A DNA stretch of 64,000 nt from Phymorhynchus buccinoides (Eukaryota; Mollusca; Gastropoda; Neogastropoda; Raphitomidae), in assembly GCA_017654935.2 (NCBI GenBank), contig CM065694.1:2336376-2400375 (forward strand), written 5' to 3'. Of this stretch, positions 1-12,779 are shown piece by piece (position 1 is the first letter of the stretch; every line of letters begins with the position of its first letter). Both the position numbers and the translations under genes were made by a program. The notes below the pieces were generated by a model that was given only the letters and a program-made list of their open reading frames with translations, was not told where the DNA came from and searched no databases.

Positions 1-43
1 TTTACCAGAAGCTGCAAAGGCACCAACGGTGAAGTATTTGAGG
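1..43 (+). other. Possible exon tail with strong 5' splice site
   Basis: The first 42-43 bases end in GAG followed by GTAAGTTCAG, a near-consensus splice donor. One frame stays open to the donor (ending GTNGEVFE). It could be a 5' exon of the chitin-binding gene that starts at 7085, whose first coding exon also opens with a splice acceptor, or the end of an unrelated gene to the left. Only the donor is seen; the link is inference. Confidence 0.25.
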
Positions 44-825
44 TAAGTTCAGTTTGTGTCCTTATTCAAATGGCTTCCGTCGTTGGGTGCCATTAGCTTG
101 GAGGTGGGGGCCAATTAGCCGTTTTAGGTGGGGTTGTTACTTCCCTTGGTTTGGTGGCTCACTGATACAGTCCCTTTGTTTGCTATAACTTCCGGTGGCG
201 AGTTGGGCAGCTACCGTAGATAGTAGATCGACTTTCCTGTTTCTGTTTGCGTCGCAGACGCCACTTCTGACGATAAATCGCGATGTTGATACGAACATGA
301 ATGTTTTGCTGTCCCTATACGTGATTACGCGAGTTTTACTACTCCTTATTTGCTTCAATAGCATTTACTTTGTCACCATCTTTACCCTGCGCTTTTTGTT
401 TTGTTTCTTTTCATGGTAGGCCTATGACGATAATGTGTTTACTGTTTACCACATCTGTGTAAATAATTACGGTGTGGCGAGAGCGCCGTATGCTTTGGTT
501 TGTTCCATAATTTCTTCGATGGTTTTACAACAAATAAAATAATCTGAGTTTGAATTTTGATATGGTTGAGGGGAAAGGGGGCATGCAAGCAAACGGGGGG
601 ATTATACTAGAGGGTGGGTGGGTCGTGGATGAAGGATTTTCACTATGATTTGGGAATGGGTAGAACTAGAAGGGTGGGAGTAAAGTGGGGCGGATGGGGG
701 AAGGGGCTCGCACAGTGACACACACACACACATGTACAGATATATATATATGTACAGAGAGAGATATATATATATAGTTTTACATCAGTTTAAAGAGGCA
801 ATGCTATGGCATAGCAGGCACCTTT
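44..825. other. No gene recognised; short TA/GA microsatellite at 717-775
   Basis: No open frame in this stretch resembles a known protein. It ends in a mixed CA, TA and GA microsatellite (about 717-775). Confidence 0.6.
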
Positions 826-1415
826 CTAGAATGGGTTAACCAGTGACATAATTATAAGCCTTTTATTACTTGCCTTATATGCAAATTCCTTGATGTTGAC
901 TAACTCTACTTTTAAGTTGCGATGGAGGAAGCCAAGGGTCTTACTGACTTTGCTGCGCACATTTGAGATGTGGGTGTCCCATCTAAGGTCTTGTGATATT
1001 GTAAAACCCAGAAATTTATTTATCCATTTGTTTTCCCATGATGCTAATTCATTTAGGTCTGGTTGGATATCATTGAGGTCTCTGGGAGGGTCCACAGCTC
1101 GGTGACAGAGTCGTCCACAAAGAGAAAGGAAGTTGGAAGATAGTTGCCTCGAAAGACCATTGATGCCAACAGGAAAAGGGTCGGCCCAAGCACAGATCCT
1201 TGGGGGACTCCTGATTCTACAGGGATAGCTTCGGATGCAGCTCAATCAACAACTATTTTTTCCTGCCTGCCTGCAAGGAAGCTCTCAATTAATCTATTGA
1301 CTGAACTTCTGATCCCATAGTGGCGAAATTATTCATAAGGAGATAGTGATAAATCTTATCAAAGGCCTTTTTAAAATCCACGACTAGGACGTTGGTCCTT
1401 CCAGATAAAAATTTA
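826..1415 (-). mobile_element. Degenerate non-LTR retrotransposon (LINE) fragment
   Basis: Read on the minus strand, about 1415-1290 gives VVDFKKAFDKIYHYLL, the reverse-transcriptase motif A region, and 1245-826 gives LGFTISQDLRWDTHISNVR and SKVSKTLGFLHRNL, the conserved region after the catalytic palm. Frameshifts and stops separate the pieces and motifs B and C are not intact, so this is a dead relic. The C-terminal part resembles the LINE pieces at 49.4-50.0 kb and 53.8-54.2 kb (HRNLK with a following AYKA motif), so they probably belong to one family. Confidence 0.75.
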
Positions 1416-1471
1416 AAAATAAGCGACAAAAATGTGCTTGATAGTGGTGGTGAGAAATACTGGGTCACCAA

Positions 1472-1632
1472 CTCACTCACACACACACACACACACACCA
1501 CAACTCGCATACACACACAACACAACTCACACACACACGCACACACAGAGGCGCGTGAAGGTCGAGAGGGTATACAGTCCGTATATTGTAAAGACAAACA
1601 ATTTATCATGTGTGTGTGTGTGTGTGTGTCAC
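1472..1632. repeat. CA/TG microsatellites
   Basis: Imperfect (AC)n at about 1472-1550 and (TG)n at about 1608-1630. The short open frames in both directions are only the translation of these dinucleotides. Confidence 0.85.
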
Positions 1633-1821
1633 TGACTGAGTCAGTTGTGTCTGACTATAACCTTTTCATAGCAGATAAAGCGACTGCTATTCTACTTTTA
1701 CAGGGCTGGACTGAAATTTGTTTTCATTGGTGGTAGGTGATAGAAGCTGTGAAGCAGTGACCGACACCTAGGCATCTATATATTAAAAAAAGACAAACAA
1801 TGTATCGTGTGTGTGTCACAG

Positions 1822-1903
<82 letters not shown>

Positions 1904-2056
1904 TCACTGACTGAGTCAGCTGACTATGACTTTCACATAGCAGATAAAGCTACTGCTATTCTACTTAGAACTACAGGGCTGGACTGAAATTTGTTTTCAG
2001 TGGTGGTAGGTGATAGAAGCTGTAAAACAGTGACAGACACCTAGGCATCCATTATT
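1595..2056. repeat. Direct duplication of about 170 bp with expanded (TG)n
   Basis: A block containing the microsatellite, then CACTGACTGAGTCAG, CATAGCAGATAAAG and GGTGGTAGGTGATAGAAGC occurs twice, at about 1595-1775 and 1790-2050. The second copy has an expanded (TG)n run at about 1816-1901. Confidence 0.8.
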
Positions 2057-3285
2057 TCAGAAGGCGTAAAATCTCTATTTTTCTCTCTCTCTAGGCATCC
2101 ATAAAATAAGTTTTTTAAAAAGGACCTAGAATACTACCTTGAGGAACACTACTGCTAACATGTGCAGCCTACAGACTGATTTCACATCTTTACTATTACA
2201 ATACTGAGTTCTGTTACATGAAAAGTCTTCTATCCATATTAAGTAAATTGTTGTGGATTCCATAACCATGTAATTTAATTTTATGTTGTAGGCCTACTTA
2301 CAACAGTTGTGTTGTAATGGAAAGAGTGACTTGTTTTGGGCTTAAAAGCTGATTAAGTTCTTTTAAAACATTATTTATTATTTATTTTGTTATTATTTGT
2401 TTTTAAATAAATAGATCTAGCGCAGGCCAAACAATGTCTTAGCGTGTACTATTTCACTTCTGAGTACTGGGTGCACTATCCCAGGTTGTTGGGGTGATGG
2501 CTTATGCACAGTTTCTTATTTCAAACACTGGGAGAGGGGTGGAAGTAAAGTACATTTTCTTACTACACATTTCATAATTTGCACACCATTTCAAAGCCCC
2601 AGGAGAAATATCAGTATGCAGTACACTTTCTTGTTACAAACTTGCTGTTTGTATACCCTTTGAAAATCCAAAATAAACCTCTTTTTTTTTTAAAAGCGTG
2701 AATAGCAAATTTCTCCTTTACATCCTGCAGTCCTAAAGATTACAGGCACATGGGAGGGAACATGAGAATCAGTGAATAATTGACATCATTGGTAGTGCAA
2801 CATACTGGGAATGAGATTGAATCATACAAATTATTTTTAAATTTTGTCTGAAATTGAGAGGATTTGTGGGGATACCCGGATAGTGTTGGTTAAAATAATG
2901 TGAATACGTCTTACTTTGTTGTGTCAGTGTATTTGTATTTAATGCTGTTATAAAGCAAAGTACACCTGTGCATGCGCATTAATTTTGAATAAAATCATAC
3001 CAGCCCCGAAAGTCTCAAAACCTTTTCGTACGAACCTCCCCCCTTCCTCACTACTAGGCAAACGTGTTTTGAATAGGCAAACGTGTATGTAATTTTTTTT
3101 GGGCGTGGTTTCATGATCACAATAGCAGGCAAATGTATTTCACTTTTACCAAAACCGTTTTGAAAAAAAAAAATGTAACGAAGCCTACCTAACTGCCCCC
3201 TTCCCTCCCCTTTTTGTGGGGAAGATTTACTAACTATCCTGGGATAAACACTGATTTTAAGCACTGAGAGAAAGAGCATCATCAC
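2057..3285. other. No gene recognised
   Basis: AT-rich unique-looking sequence. No protein-like frame, RNA gene or terminal repeat could be recognised on either strand. Confidence 0.55.
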
Positions 3286-3415
3286 CCTAAGCTAAGTGAC
3301 CCAGCCAGTCAGGATCCTTTCAGCGGGCACCCAACGTGATGCTGAATGGAGCAGCTACCTTCACTCTAAGCTAAGTGACCCAGCCAGTCAGGTCCCGATC
3401 AGCGGACACCCAACA
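3286..3415. repeat. Two-copy direct repeat
   Basis: The phrase CTAAGCTAAGTGACCCAGCC and the following GTCAGG...CACCCAAC occur twice, about 80 bp apart (3288 and 3367), with small differences. Role unknown. Confidence 0.7.
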
Positions 3416-3958
3416 TTATGAAACATAATAGAAAGGAACCGCCTAAGCTAATGAAAAAAGTTATGTTCTGTGGCTTTTTCGTGCAAGACAGTATGAGTTT
3501 GCTCAGTTGCAGGGTTTGTGATCGAATAAATAATCACAACTGAGCCAAACAAATAAGATCGTGATCTGTTATGAGAAACACAGAGTGTTGTGTAAAAGTA
3601 GAGCTGATTAATTAAAAAAAATTAAAACAAAATTGTGTGTCAGAGATTCAATGCGAGATCTGCAAGCTGCACGCACATCTTTGGTTGTTCTTTGCCCATT
3701 ACTTGTCGTCAGGCAAACATTCAGCCCCATCGGCTCGGAAGTGAGTAGATCACTTTTCGCGACTCCGCGCGCTAGAGATAAGCAAGCGCATTCACTCTTG
3801 CAAACCGGCTTCGATAAAACGGCTAATAGGCCGTAGGCCCTACTAAGGCAAGACCTGCACAATGTATTATTTTCTACTGTAATGGAACGTCATGGTGCAC
3901 GCTACATGTTAGTCTGTTGTGAATGACTAAGACTCTCAGACGCCAGCTCTTAATACTA
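3416..3958. other. No gene recognised
   Basis: Short frames on both strands at about 3608-3862 have no recognisable domain and overlap each other. No other structure seen. Confidence 0.5.
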
Positions 3959-4372
3959 CAGTCTAAGGGATTAGTTGGCCTTTGGGTGACTTTCCCCAAA
4001 CTGGAGTCTAAGGGATTAGTTGGCCTTTGGGTGACTTTCCCCAAACTGGAGTCTAAGGATTAGTTGGCCGTTGGCGGGTGACTTTCACCAAACTGGAGTC
4101 TAAGGGATTAGTTGGCCGTTGGTGGGTGACTTTCACCAAACTGCAGTCTAAGGGATTAGTTGGCCTTTGGGTGACTTTCACCAAACTGGAGTCTAAGGGA
4201 TTAGTTGGCCTTTGGGTGACTTTCCCCAAACTGCAGTCTAAGGGATTAGTTGGCCGTTGGTGGGTGACTTTCACCAAACTGCAGTCTAAGGGATTAGTTG
4301 GCCGTTGGGTGACTTTCCCCAAACTGCAGTCTAAGGGATTAGTTGGCCGTTGGGTGACTTTCCCCAAACTGC
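3959..4372. repeat. Minisatellite, 45-49 bp unit, about 9 copies
   Basis: The unit starts GTCTAAGGGATTAGTTGGCC and continues to a TGACTTTC(A/C)CCAAACTG end. Copies differ by a short GGTGGGT/GGGT length change and single substitutions. Much of the array is open on both strands (about 110 residues each way), which follows from the repeat composition; the predicted peptides have no known domain. Confidence 0.9.
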
Positions 4373-4497
4373 CAGCCTTTCTGGGCAAAGGTGTACTTTA
4401 ATCACCCCACCCCCATGTTTACGATCCTCAATCTCAATGTCTGCTTCTTTTGGTTTTATGAAAATAATCCTAGGCTGGTCCTATCCCTTTCCCGAAA

Positions 4498-6660
4498 TTA
4501 ATAATAATAATAATTTAATTCATTTTAAAAAGTGACGCCTGTCCCTCGCGAGGCTCCAGGCGCCATTACAAAGATAAAAACCAACAGGTTTAAGAAAGAA
4601 GAGAAAGGTGACATACAAGATTAAAACATAAAAAAGAACTTTGACATCGTAAGAACAAGATATCATTAGAAAACATTAAAATTAATACATGCGGGGAACA
4701 TATACCCCCAGCCCCTCCACTCTCTCACCACCCCCTTCCCCTCCCCCCTCCCTCACCCCGCGCTGTCTCCCCCCCTAAAAAACAACAACAGCAAAACACA
4801 CCCTCCACTCTCTCTCGCGCCTTCTCACTCACATACACACACACACGCACGCACGCACGCACTCACCTACACACACGCAATCACACACACACCGTTTGGA
4901 ATAAGACATATCAGCAGGTTGACGGTTGATACACGTCAGATTAATCATGGTTAAAATAGTTATGGAATAAGAAGGTCTTCATGCCTGATTTAAAAGCGTT
5001 AAACGTTTGTGCATTACGAAGGGCTAAAGGTAACGAATTAAAAACAGTAGGGCCAGCAACAGAAAAAGAACGCTTGCCATATGTCTCCAGGCGAACTCGC
5101 GGGATGGCCAAATGACCAGCGTCTGAGGAACGGAGAGATCTCGATGGTGTGTATGGCACAACTAAGTCTGAAAGATAGGAGGGAGCAAGATCGTGGAGGC
5201 ATCGAAAACAGAGGGTGGCAATTTTGTATTCGATACGGGCTCGAACGGGAAGCCAGTGCAGCTCCCTCAAGAGAGGCTTTGCATGGTCGAATTTGCGTTT
5301 TCTGAGGACTATGCGTGCAGCATGATTCTGAGCTCTCTGCAGTTTGTCGAGAAGCGTGTTTGGGAGACCAAAAAACAAAGAATTGCAATAGTCCAGTCTG
5401 GACAAAACAAATGCTGACATGAGCTTTTTGGCCGCATCAATGGTAAGAAAAGGACGGATATGACCGATTCTGCGGAGCTCAAGATAGATGGTCCTGCACA
5501 GTAGCTTTATATGGTTCTCCATTGAGAGTACACGATCCAGATGTACCCCAAGATTCCTAACGGACTCGGCAAAACAGATGTCTTCACCAGACACAACAAG
5601 AGAACTGCTGTTGGAGACTGCTTTGAGCTGCCTGGACGTTCCAACTGGGATGACCTCGGTCTTCCCATCATTCATTTTCAGCTTGTTCACAGTCATCCAT
5701 TGTTTGACAGATTCTATTGTCTGCTGAAGAGTGACAACAAGCTGGGGAAACTGACAGGGTTGTGCCGACTGATGCAGCTGTGCATCGTCAGCGAACATGT
5801 GATGCATAACATCAAACTGCCTGATCCACTGACTGAGAGGTTGAATGTACATTGTAAATAGCACAGGTCCTAACACAGAACCCTGAGGTACTCCATATTT
5901 CAGAGAAACAGATTTTGAAACTTGATTGAGTACAACAACAGACTGGAATCGGTCACTCAAGTAAGATGTGAACCATTTAAGAACATAACCTGACAATCCA
6001 AAAGAGACTTGTAGTCTCTTAAGCAATATGTTATGGTCAAGCGTATCAAACGCGGCCGACAGATCAAGTAGGGATAGCAAAGATATATTACCATTGTCAC
6101 AAGCAGAGAGCAGATCATTGACAACACGAAGTAAAGCTGTCTCTGTGGAATGATTTGCCTTGTAGGCAGACTGGAAAGGCTCAAGCAAGTCAGACTGACT
6201 CAAATGATTGAGCAGTTGACACAGAACAACCTTCTCCAAGATTTTAGAAATAAAAGGCAAATTTGACACAGGCCTGTAATTCTTCATTACGTTTGGATCG
6301 AGATTGGACTTTTTCAACAGAGGTGTCACAATAGCATTTTTGAAAGAAGAGGGTACAGTTCCAGTACTCAAGGAGTTATTGACAATGGTGGTGATAACAG
6401 GTATTAACTCATCAAGACACTGATACATGAGATCTGCTGGGATGGGGTCAAGGCTGCAGGATTTTTTGGGTGTATTAACAATAATAACCCTAACCTGCTC
6501 TTCTGTCACTGGTGTAAAATCAAATTGACAGAAAGCTGCTTCTCGGTGGACATTTTGCTGAGCGAAAATTTGAGAGGGTGTGACTAAAATACATGACAGC
6601 CTCCTGGTTATGAGAGTTGGGATGCATCCTTGACAAGGCATCTCCACTGTAAGCAAATCC
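4498..6660 (-). mobile_element. 5'-truncated CR1/Jockey-like LINE with ATT tail
   Basis: The element lies on the minus strand. Its 3' end is an (ATT)n tail (plus-strand run of ATAATA at about 4499-4515), preceded by a 3' UTR with a CA microsatellite (4827-4895). The single long frame is the reverse transcriptase (4941-6656). No apurinic endonuclease domain is found upstream (toward 6660 and beyond), so the copy is 5' truncated, the usual result of target-primed reverse transcription. Clade placement needs a tree. Confidence 0.85.
4941..6656 (-). CDS. LINE reverse transcriptase, ORF2 C-terminal part, intact frame
   Basis: A frame of about 571 codons on the minus strand. In order it shows the RT-1 motif NYRPVSNLPFISKILEKV, the motif A block DLSAAFDTLDHNILLKRL with the first catalytic Asp, motif B GVPQGSVLGPVLF, and motif C FADDAQLH with both catalytic Asp residues. 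The C-terminal half has RLDYCNSLFFGLP and LHWLPVRARIEYKI, typical of CR1/L2-like elements. There are no stops, so this copy is young or recently active, but the missing endonuclease and 5' end make it non-autonomous. The true start is not known because the frame is cut at its 5' side. Confidence 0.85.
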   Translation of the reverse strand: MLTVEMPCQGCIPTLITRRLSCILVTPSQIFAQQNVHREAAFCQFDFTPVTEEQVRVIIVNTPKKSCSLDPIPADLMYQCLDELIPVITTIVNNSLSTGTVPSSFKNAIVTPLLKKSNLDPNVMKNYRPVSNLPFISKILEKVVLCQLLNHLSQSDLLEPFQSAYKANHSTETALLRVVNDLLSACDNGNISLLSLLDLSAAFDTLDHNILLKRLQVSFGLSGYVLKWFTSYLSDRFQSVVVLNQVSKSVSLKYGVPQGSVLGPVLFTMYIQPLSQWIRQFDVMHHMFADDAQLHQSAQPCQFPQLVVTLQQTIESVKQWMTVNKLKMNDGKTEVIPVGTSRQLKAVSNSSSLVVSGEDICFAESVRNLGVHLDRVLSMENHIKLLCRTIYLELRRIGHIRPFLTIDAAKKLMSAFVLSRLDYCNSLFFGLPNTLLDKLQRAQNHAARIVLRKRKFDHAKPLLRELHWLPVRARIEYKIATLCFRCLHDLAPSYLSDLVVPYTPSRSLRSSDAGHLAIPRVRLETYGKRSFSVAGPTVFNSLPLALRNAQTFNAFKSGMKTFLFHNYFNHD

Positions 6661-7084
6661 CTGCCCAGCCCTCTGGAACGGTAGCTGCCTCCTGTGCTAT
6701 CTGGAAGCCTCAGGCAGACAGGACAGACTGGCGTCCATGGGGCCTACCAATACATGTAGTCTGTCTTCCTCAATGTAGGCCAATGTCATGAATGACTTGC
6801 CTCCTAAAGTCCAACTGTAGGCCTACGTCCTCGTCGTAGGAGGCGAGCAACAGCAATAGCCCCTCACGCAAGCCTTGTGTGTGCAAGACTATCCTTAACT
6901 ATCATCAAGTTAGCGTCCCAGTTCCATAGGACTTTTTTTTTTAAATGATCACAATTAATTAGGATAGCCAGAGCGAGTAGCCATTGTTTTCGTTGCTTAA
7001 ATTGTCATAATTATGTTTAGAATGCATGTCAATTTTTGTTCTTCTTCTTGTTGTTGACCAATGTGACGTCGCATCTCGTTTCAG
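6657..7084. other. No gene recognised; ends in a splice acceptor
   Basis: No protein-like frame. The last bases (about 7073-7084) form a pyrimidine-rich tract ending TTTCAG, the splice acceptor of the exon that follows. Confidence 0.5.
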
Positions 7085-7151
7085 ATAATGGCAGTTTTGG
7101 CCCCAGTATTTCTTCTCCTGGCGATTCTCTGCGTCACTGGCCAGCAAAACC
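7085..7151 (+). CDS. Exon 1: signal peptide exon of the chitin-binding protein
   Basis: Bounded by acceptor TTTCAG and donor C|GTAATG. ATG at 7088. The acceptor before the ATG means at least one non-coding exon lies upstream. The leftover base C joins TT of exon 2 to make a Leu codon. Confidence 0.75.
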
Positions 7152-10100
7152 GTAATGATTGTTTTCCTTCTCGTTTCCAGTGTCTTTGTTTTGTGTGGGG
7201 TTCTTTTTCCTTTCTGTACTCCCAGTTTTGCTCCCCTCCCCCCCTTTTGGCATTCCTTAGAGCCTCTAGATGCGGCCTGTGATGTCAGATGGATTTCAGC
7301 CAAAGTTGGTTTGGAGTAAAAGTGTCATCTATGGATTGTTGTTGGTAAAATAATAAATTACTGGATATTGCCATTTTGAGACGGAATATTTTAACACCAA
7401 AAAAACATGAGTCACAAATTATCTCTCTTGCTTTAGCACTAGCTTTTACGGGAAGAAAATTCACAACTACAAGCATATAACATTAACACAGTGGCTACGG
7501 TTACGGGGTTGTTTCAAAAACCATGTTTAGGGATAGTAACTTTTCCTAGTCGAATTTTTTGTCAACAAATGCATTTTTTTTAACGTATATATTTAATGCA
7601 TCAAGGTTTCGTTAAAATCAGGAATAGGGTTAGAGTCAATGTTAGTACTTTTTAAAGATACTTGTGCACAATTTTGGCATCCAGTGATTGGGTCCCGTAA
7701 CCGTAGCCTGGAGAATGCGGGTTACGGACCCGTAACCATAGCCTCTGCCAAACATTAAAGTTTCCATTTTTAATTCCGTCATCAATTATGAAATATTTAT
7801 TTCCGTGTTTGCTGTAGGTTTTAATCTTTGCATTAAAAAATAATTTTCTATGCGTTTGTGTCTGTAGGTATAAGGCAGGAGGGATGGTGGTGGTGTTATA
7901 ATTGCATGTCTATCATCTTGATTACCCGGCCAGATGCCGGGGTTTTGCGATTGGTTTGTGTCAAGTCAAGTCAAGTCAAGTCAAGTCAAGTCAAAATGAT
8001 CTTTATTGAGGATAAAAGGAATAAGCTTAAAAGCTTTTTTACATCCTGTCCTCAAGAAACAAAATAACAACAAAGAATGAAGGCAAATCAGTGTACAAAA
8101 CCATCACATGAAAACATACAATTCTTAATTAGACAAAACATACATATAAAGCCATTTATATAAAATCAAAAATAATACGATTAATAAATGTTTACATGCA
8201 ATTAGAGAAGAAGAACAAAAAGAAGGAGAAGGAGGTGAAGAAGAACAAGAAGGAGGAGGAGGAGGGGGGAGGGGCAAACAACGAAGAGAGCTAATGTTAA
8301 AAAAATAAAAAAGCATGAATGAGAATGGGAGATTCAGACAAGCAAATAAGCAAAGAAAAAAACACACACATCGCATGATTCAAGTAATATCAATACCGAA
8401 GTGTTATGACACGTTAGACGCTCATTTTTAAAGTTACAGAGACGGTTTCATAGAGCTTCCAACATCTTAGCTTTAAGTGCTTTCATAAAGGCTTGCCTCG
8501 AGGAGCATGATTTTAAAGGAGAAGATAAATTGTTCCAGGCCATACCCCCCGAGTATACAAAACTAGATTTAAAAACATTATTACGGGGTCTGGGAAAAGA
8601 AAGTTTGTGTGTATGTCTACATTCGTTGATAATGAAACGTTGAGTGATTTTTTTAGGAGCTACTCCATTTACAACGCCGTACATGCATGAACACTTGTTG
8701 AATAATAGTCGGTCCTTTAGTGGTAGGATATTTAAAGAATTGTAATCACTGTTTGTGATGGAGTTTGGCTTTAAAAGAATTAATTTTATGGCTCGTTTGT
8801 GTAATCGACTTATCTGTTTCAGATTTGTTTCACTGCTGTTGTCCCAAAGAGTTGATGCGTAATTCATAAGAGATAAGATGTGCGCATGAAAGAATGTTTT
8901 TCGAGAGTTCAGATTTAAAAAGTGTTTGATTTTTGCAAGTTGGTATATCCTTTTTGAAATGCGTTTGCCAAGATTAGATATATGTTCAGACCATAATAAA
9001 TCGTTATCGACAATGACACCTAAAACGTTATGCGAAGTTACTTCTTCTATCTTTTGACCCTGAATGTACAACGGTGGGAATGGAGTTATCATTTTTTGTC
9101 TTTTTTGTCGTGTAGTAACATACATGCATTTTGTTTTTGTAGCATTTAGGGACATATGGTTAATTTCAGTCCAATTGGTTAAATTTTCTATATTTTTCTG
9201 TAGATCATTTACCAATTCATTAGGATTACTATTACATGACTGCAGAGATGAGTCATCAGCAAACATTTCGGAAGAACAATTTAAACATAGCGGTAGGTCG
9301 TTGATATAAAGAGAAAATAAGATGGGTCCTAATATTGAGCCTTGAGGAACACCAAATTTAACTGGGAGTAGTGTTGATCTCTGTGATCCGATTTCAACAA
9401 GTTGTTGACGGTCGTTAAGAAAAGAGGTAATAAATGTTATGGCATGATTGGACATTTTGTACTGCTTGAGTTTTCTTATTAAAAGGGCGTGATTCATAAC
9501 ATCGAACGCCTTGGCAAAATCAATGAAAAGAATTCCAGTGAAATCATTGTTATTTATATTAGAAAGGCATTTATCAACCAACTGTGCGTCTGTGTATCGA
9601 TTATCTGAAAAACTACTGTTTGGACTTTGATTAAAATTGGCAGAGGGGTAGACAGCTTGAAAAGGAAGCTTCCTTTCGTTAATCAACACCGTGCTGACCT
9701 TGACCTTGAAGTTTGACCTTGAAAACCGAAATGTCCTTCTTTGGGCTATGTAATTTCCCCCGAGCTTTATTTCGTGAACTAGTGAACAGAATCGCTTCAA
9801 ATTTTGTGTGGTGGTGTATCATAGTGCAGGGAAGTTTGTATATAAGTTCAGCTGTATCTCGTGAACTACAGAACAGAATCGCTTCCAATTTTGGGCTATG
9901 TATTTTATGCGTTCTGTAAGGGTGGAAAGTGGTGTGTTTATTGGGGGGGGGGGGGGGGGAGAGGACATAACTCGGTGCAAGGAAGTTTGTATAAACGTTC
10001 AGCTGTATCTCGTGAACTACAGAACAGAATCGCTTCAAATTTTGGGCTATGTATTTTATGCGTTCTGTAAGGGTGGAAAGTGGTCTGTTTATTGGGGGGG

Positions 10101-12748
10101 GAGAGGACATAACTCGGTGCAAGAAGTTTGTATAAAAGTTCAGCTGTAGGCCTATCTCGTGAACTACTGAACAGAATCGCTTCAAATTTTGGGCTATGTA
10201 TTTTATGACTTCTGTAAGGGTGGAGGGGGGGAAGAGGACATAACTCTGGCCAGGTTTGCGATGCCCTTGTTTAATCTGCCATTAATGTTGGCATTAACAT
10301 AGTCTGATTTTATAAGACTGTGGTTCCGGATAAGATGGCCAATCCTTAAAACAGTTTCTCTCAGCTTTTTTGTTCCCGATTTCAGGAACATTCCTGAACT
10401 AGTCTACTTTCACCCATGATCTTTGTTGGTTGGTTGTTGTTTTTTTCTTTCTTTTATCCTGTTTTCATATAGTCAGGAGAAGGTCGATTGCGTGGTGTTA
10501 TTACCAGCGAACGACGAGAGCGAAGCTGGTACTGTTTTCAGTGGATTCTGAAGCTATGTATCTATCTGACTACCTGACTATGTGACTACGTTAACACAAT
10601 AACGTTTGAATGAAGGGACATAGGACGCTCAAATTTTGCATGCCGATAGGTACTAGGAATATCAAGGCCAAGTTCGAAAATGAAGGTCATAGGTCAGTCA
10701 CTGGAGCCGAAAATGCTGCCGAACACCTGGCACGATAACGGAGGGACCTAGGACGCTCAAATTGTGTATATGGATAGGTAATAAAGATATCTAGTCCAAG
10801 TTAAAAAATGAAGGTCATAGGTCAAAGTCACTGGCGCCAAAAATGCAGCCGACCTTCTGGCACGATAACGATTGAATGGAGGGACCTAGGACGCTCTAAT
10901 TTAGCATGTTGATAGGTACTAAGAATATCTCAGCCAAATTAAAAAAGGAAGGTCATAGGTCAAAGTCACTGGACCCAAAGATGCTGCCGATCACCTGGCA
11001 CGATGTTGTTTGAACGCAGGGACCTAGAACACTCAAATTTTGCTAGGCCACGTTCAAAAATGGTCATAGGTCAAGGTCACTGGCCCCGAAAATACTGCCG
11101 CGCAGCTGGTGGTCTAGCGTCTTAACACTCGTTTGTCTACAGTTCTGCTGAAGACGCAATGCCTGAGCGACGTGTCTGAATGCCCCACTACTTTGATGGC
11201 GCAATATCCGGTGTGCGGAAACTGTGGCGCATTCTTCACATGCGCCGGAACTGCTGCCAGTGGTCTCCACAACTGTCCTTCCAATCTACTCTACGACGTC
11301 CACCTGGGCGTCTGCAACTTCCCCGACTGGGCCAATACTTCATGCGAGTACGTAAAACAGCAATTTCAAAGTGGTTTGGCAAAGGTGCACTTCACTGTTT
11401 AGCTACCCCACCAAATTCTCTCACTGAAATTTTTCTCATTGAAAATATTCACTAAGAATAAGAAGCAACATTTTGCCTTTCTCAAGAAAGGGATAGTTAG
11501 TGTCAGTAGCCCCTTGACTGCCAGAGAAAATTAAAGAAAAATTCATTGTACGAATCATGCCATGAAAAAGACAACTGATAGAGCAAATCTGGCAAAATAG
11601 AACTCTCTTGACTATGTTAGAGCAAAAGCCAGCATATCAGTCAGGCATTAGAATAGTCTGAAGTTCAATCCTCTGAAAACCGTAGTAAAAGGGCTTTCAA
11701 GGCCCCAGACTGAAGAGGGACAACACTGAAATGAGTTCCCAACACCACCAAAAGGGCTTTATATAGTGAAAAATCAACTTTAAAATGCTATATAACAGAT
11801 CCTCAAAACACAGGCCTGCTAAAGTGTAGTGTCTGTATGGCTGGCCTGTTCAAAATTGTGCTGTTGGGAGAGGTTTGCACCATTAGTGCTTTCAAGCTGT
11901 TGGTATTGTCCAATGTGTTAGCAACATACTTCAAATTGTGCTGTTGGGAGAGGTTTGCACCATTAGTGCTTTCAAGCTGCTATCATGTTTTGCTATAGGC
12001 TATGCTAAGGAAATTTTCAGACACACACAAAATCACGCCAGTGGTTTTCTTTTGCCTATACACACCCACACATACTAAGTACTAACACCCACACATATCT
12101 TGGCCACACCCCCTCCTAATGAACGAACCACCAGAAGAAACCTACAGCGGGGTAGGAGAGTTGTAAAGGGAGCCTATTAAACCTTACAAAGAAGGATTTT
12201 CGCCAATGCGGCACGTAACAGAGAAAGCGTTGAATCATGACGAACGACGATCGTCAACAGAGCATTGCTCACAGCGGATTCTGTGACGAACAGCGTTCGT
12301 CAACAGCGCAGTGAAGAGGTTAAAAGGTTTGGAAGCGAAACGTGGGGTGGGTGGTGTTACAATAAGAACATAGGGGTGGAATTCTGAATAAGATATTCAG
12401 CTATGGTTTCAATGACATATTCTTTGTCAAATTTAACATACCATATTTTTCTGACTATATAAGGCGATACATTTTCCCCAGACTCAGACCCCTGCACCTT
12501 ATAATGTGACTGATGAAACAGTAAGAAATATAGTAACAAAATCTGAAATTTGGGTAAAATTTTGGGGGTGCACCTTATAAAAACATACACAGTATGTGTA
12601 AAATATCCAATCATTATAATCATTGCCAAGCACACCCTGACTCGTACATTTCTTCCATCCGTCTCTCTTCTCACACACACATGCGTGTAGGTAAGTGTGT
12701 GTATGTGCGCACGCGCATGTGTGTGTAGATCTGTGTATGTGTGTGAAA

Positions 12749-12779
<31 letters not shown>

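Noticed and set aside
195..419. Hydrophobic frame at 195-419 (+) as a membrane peptide
   Set aside because: No proper start or homologue; T-rich DNA gives Leu/Phe-rich frames by chance.
4820..4900. Z-DNA or regulatory CA tract
   Set aside because: It is a common microsatellite in the LINE 3' UTR; nothing links it to regulation.
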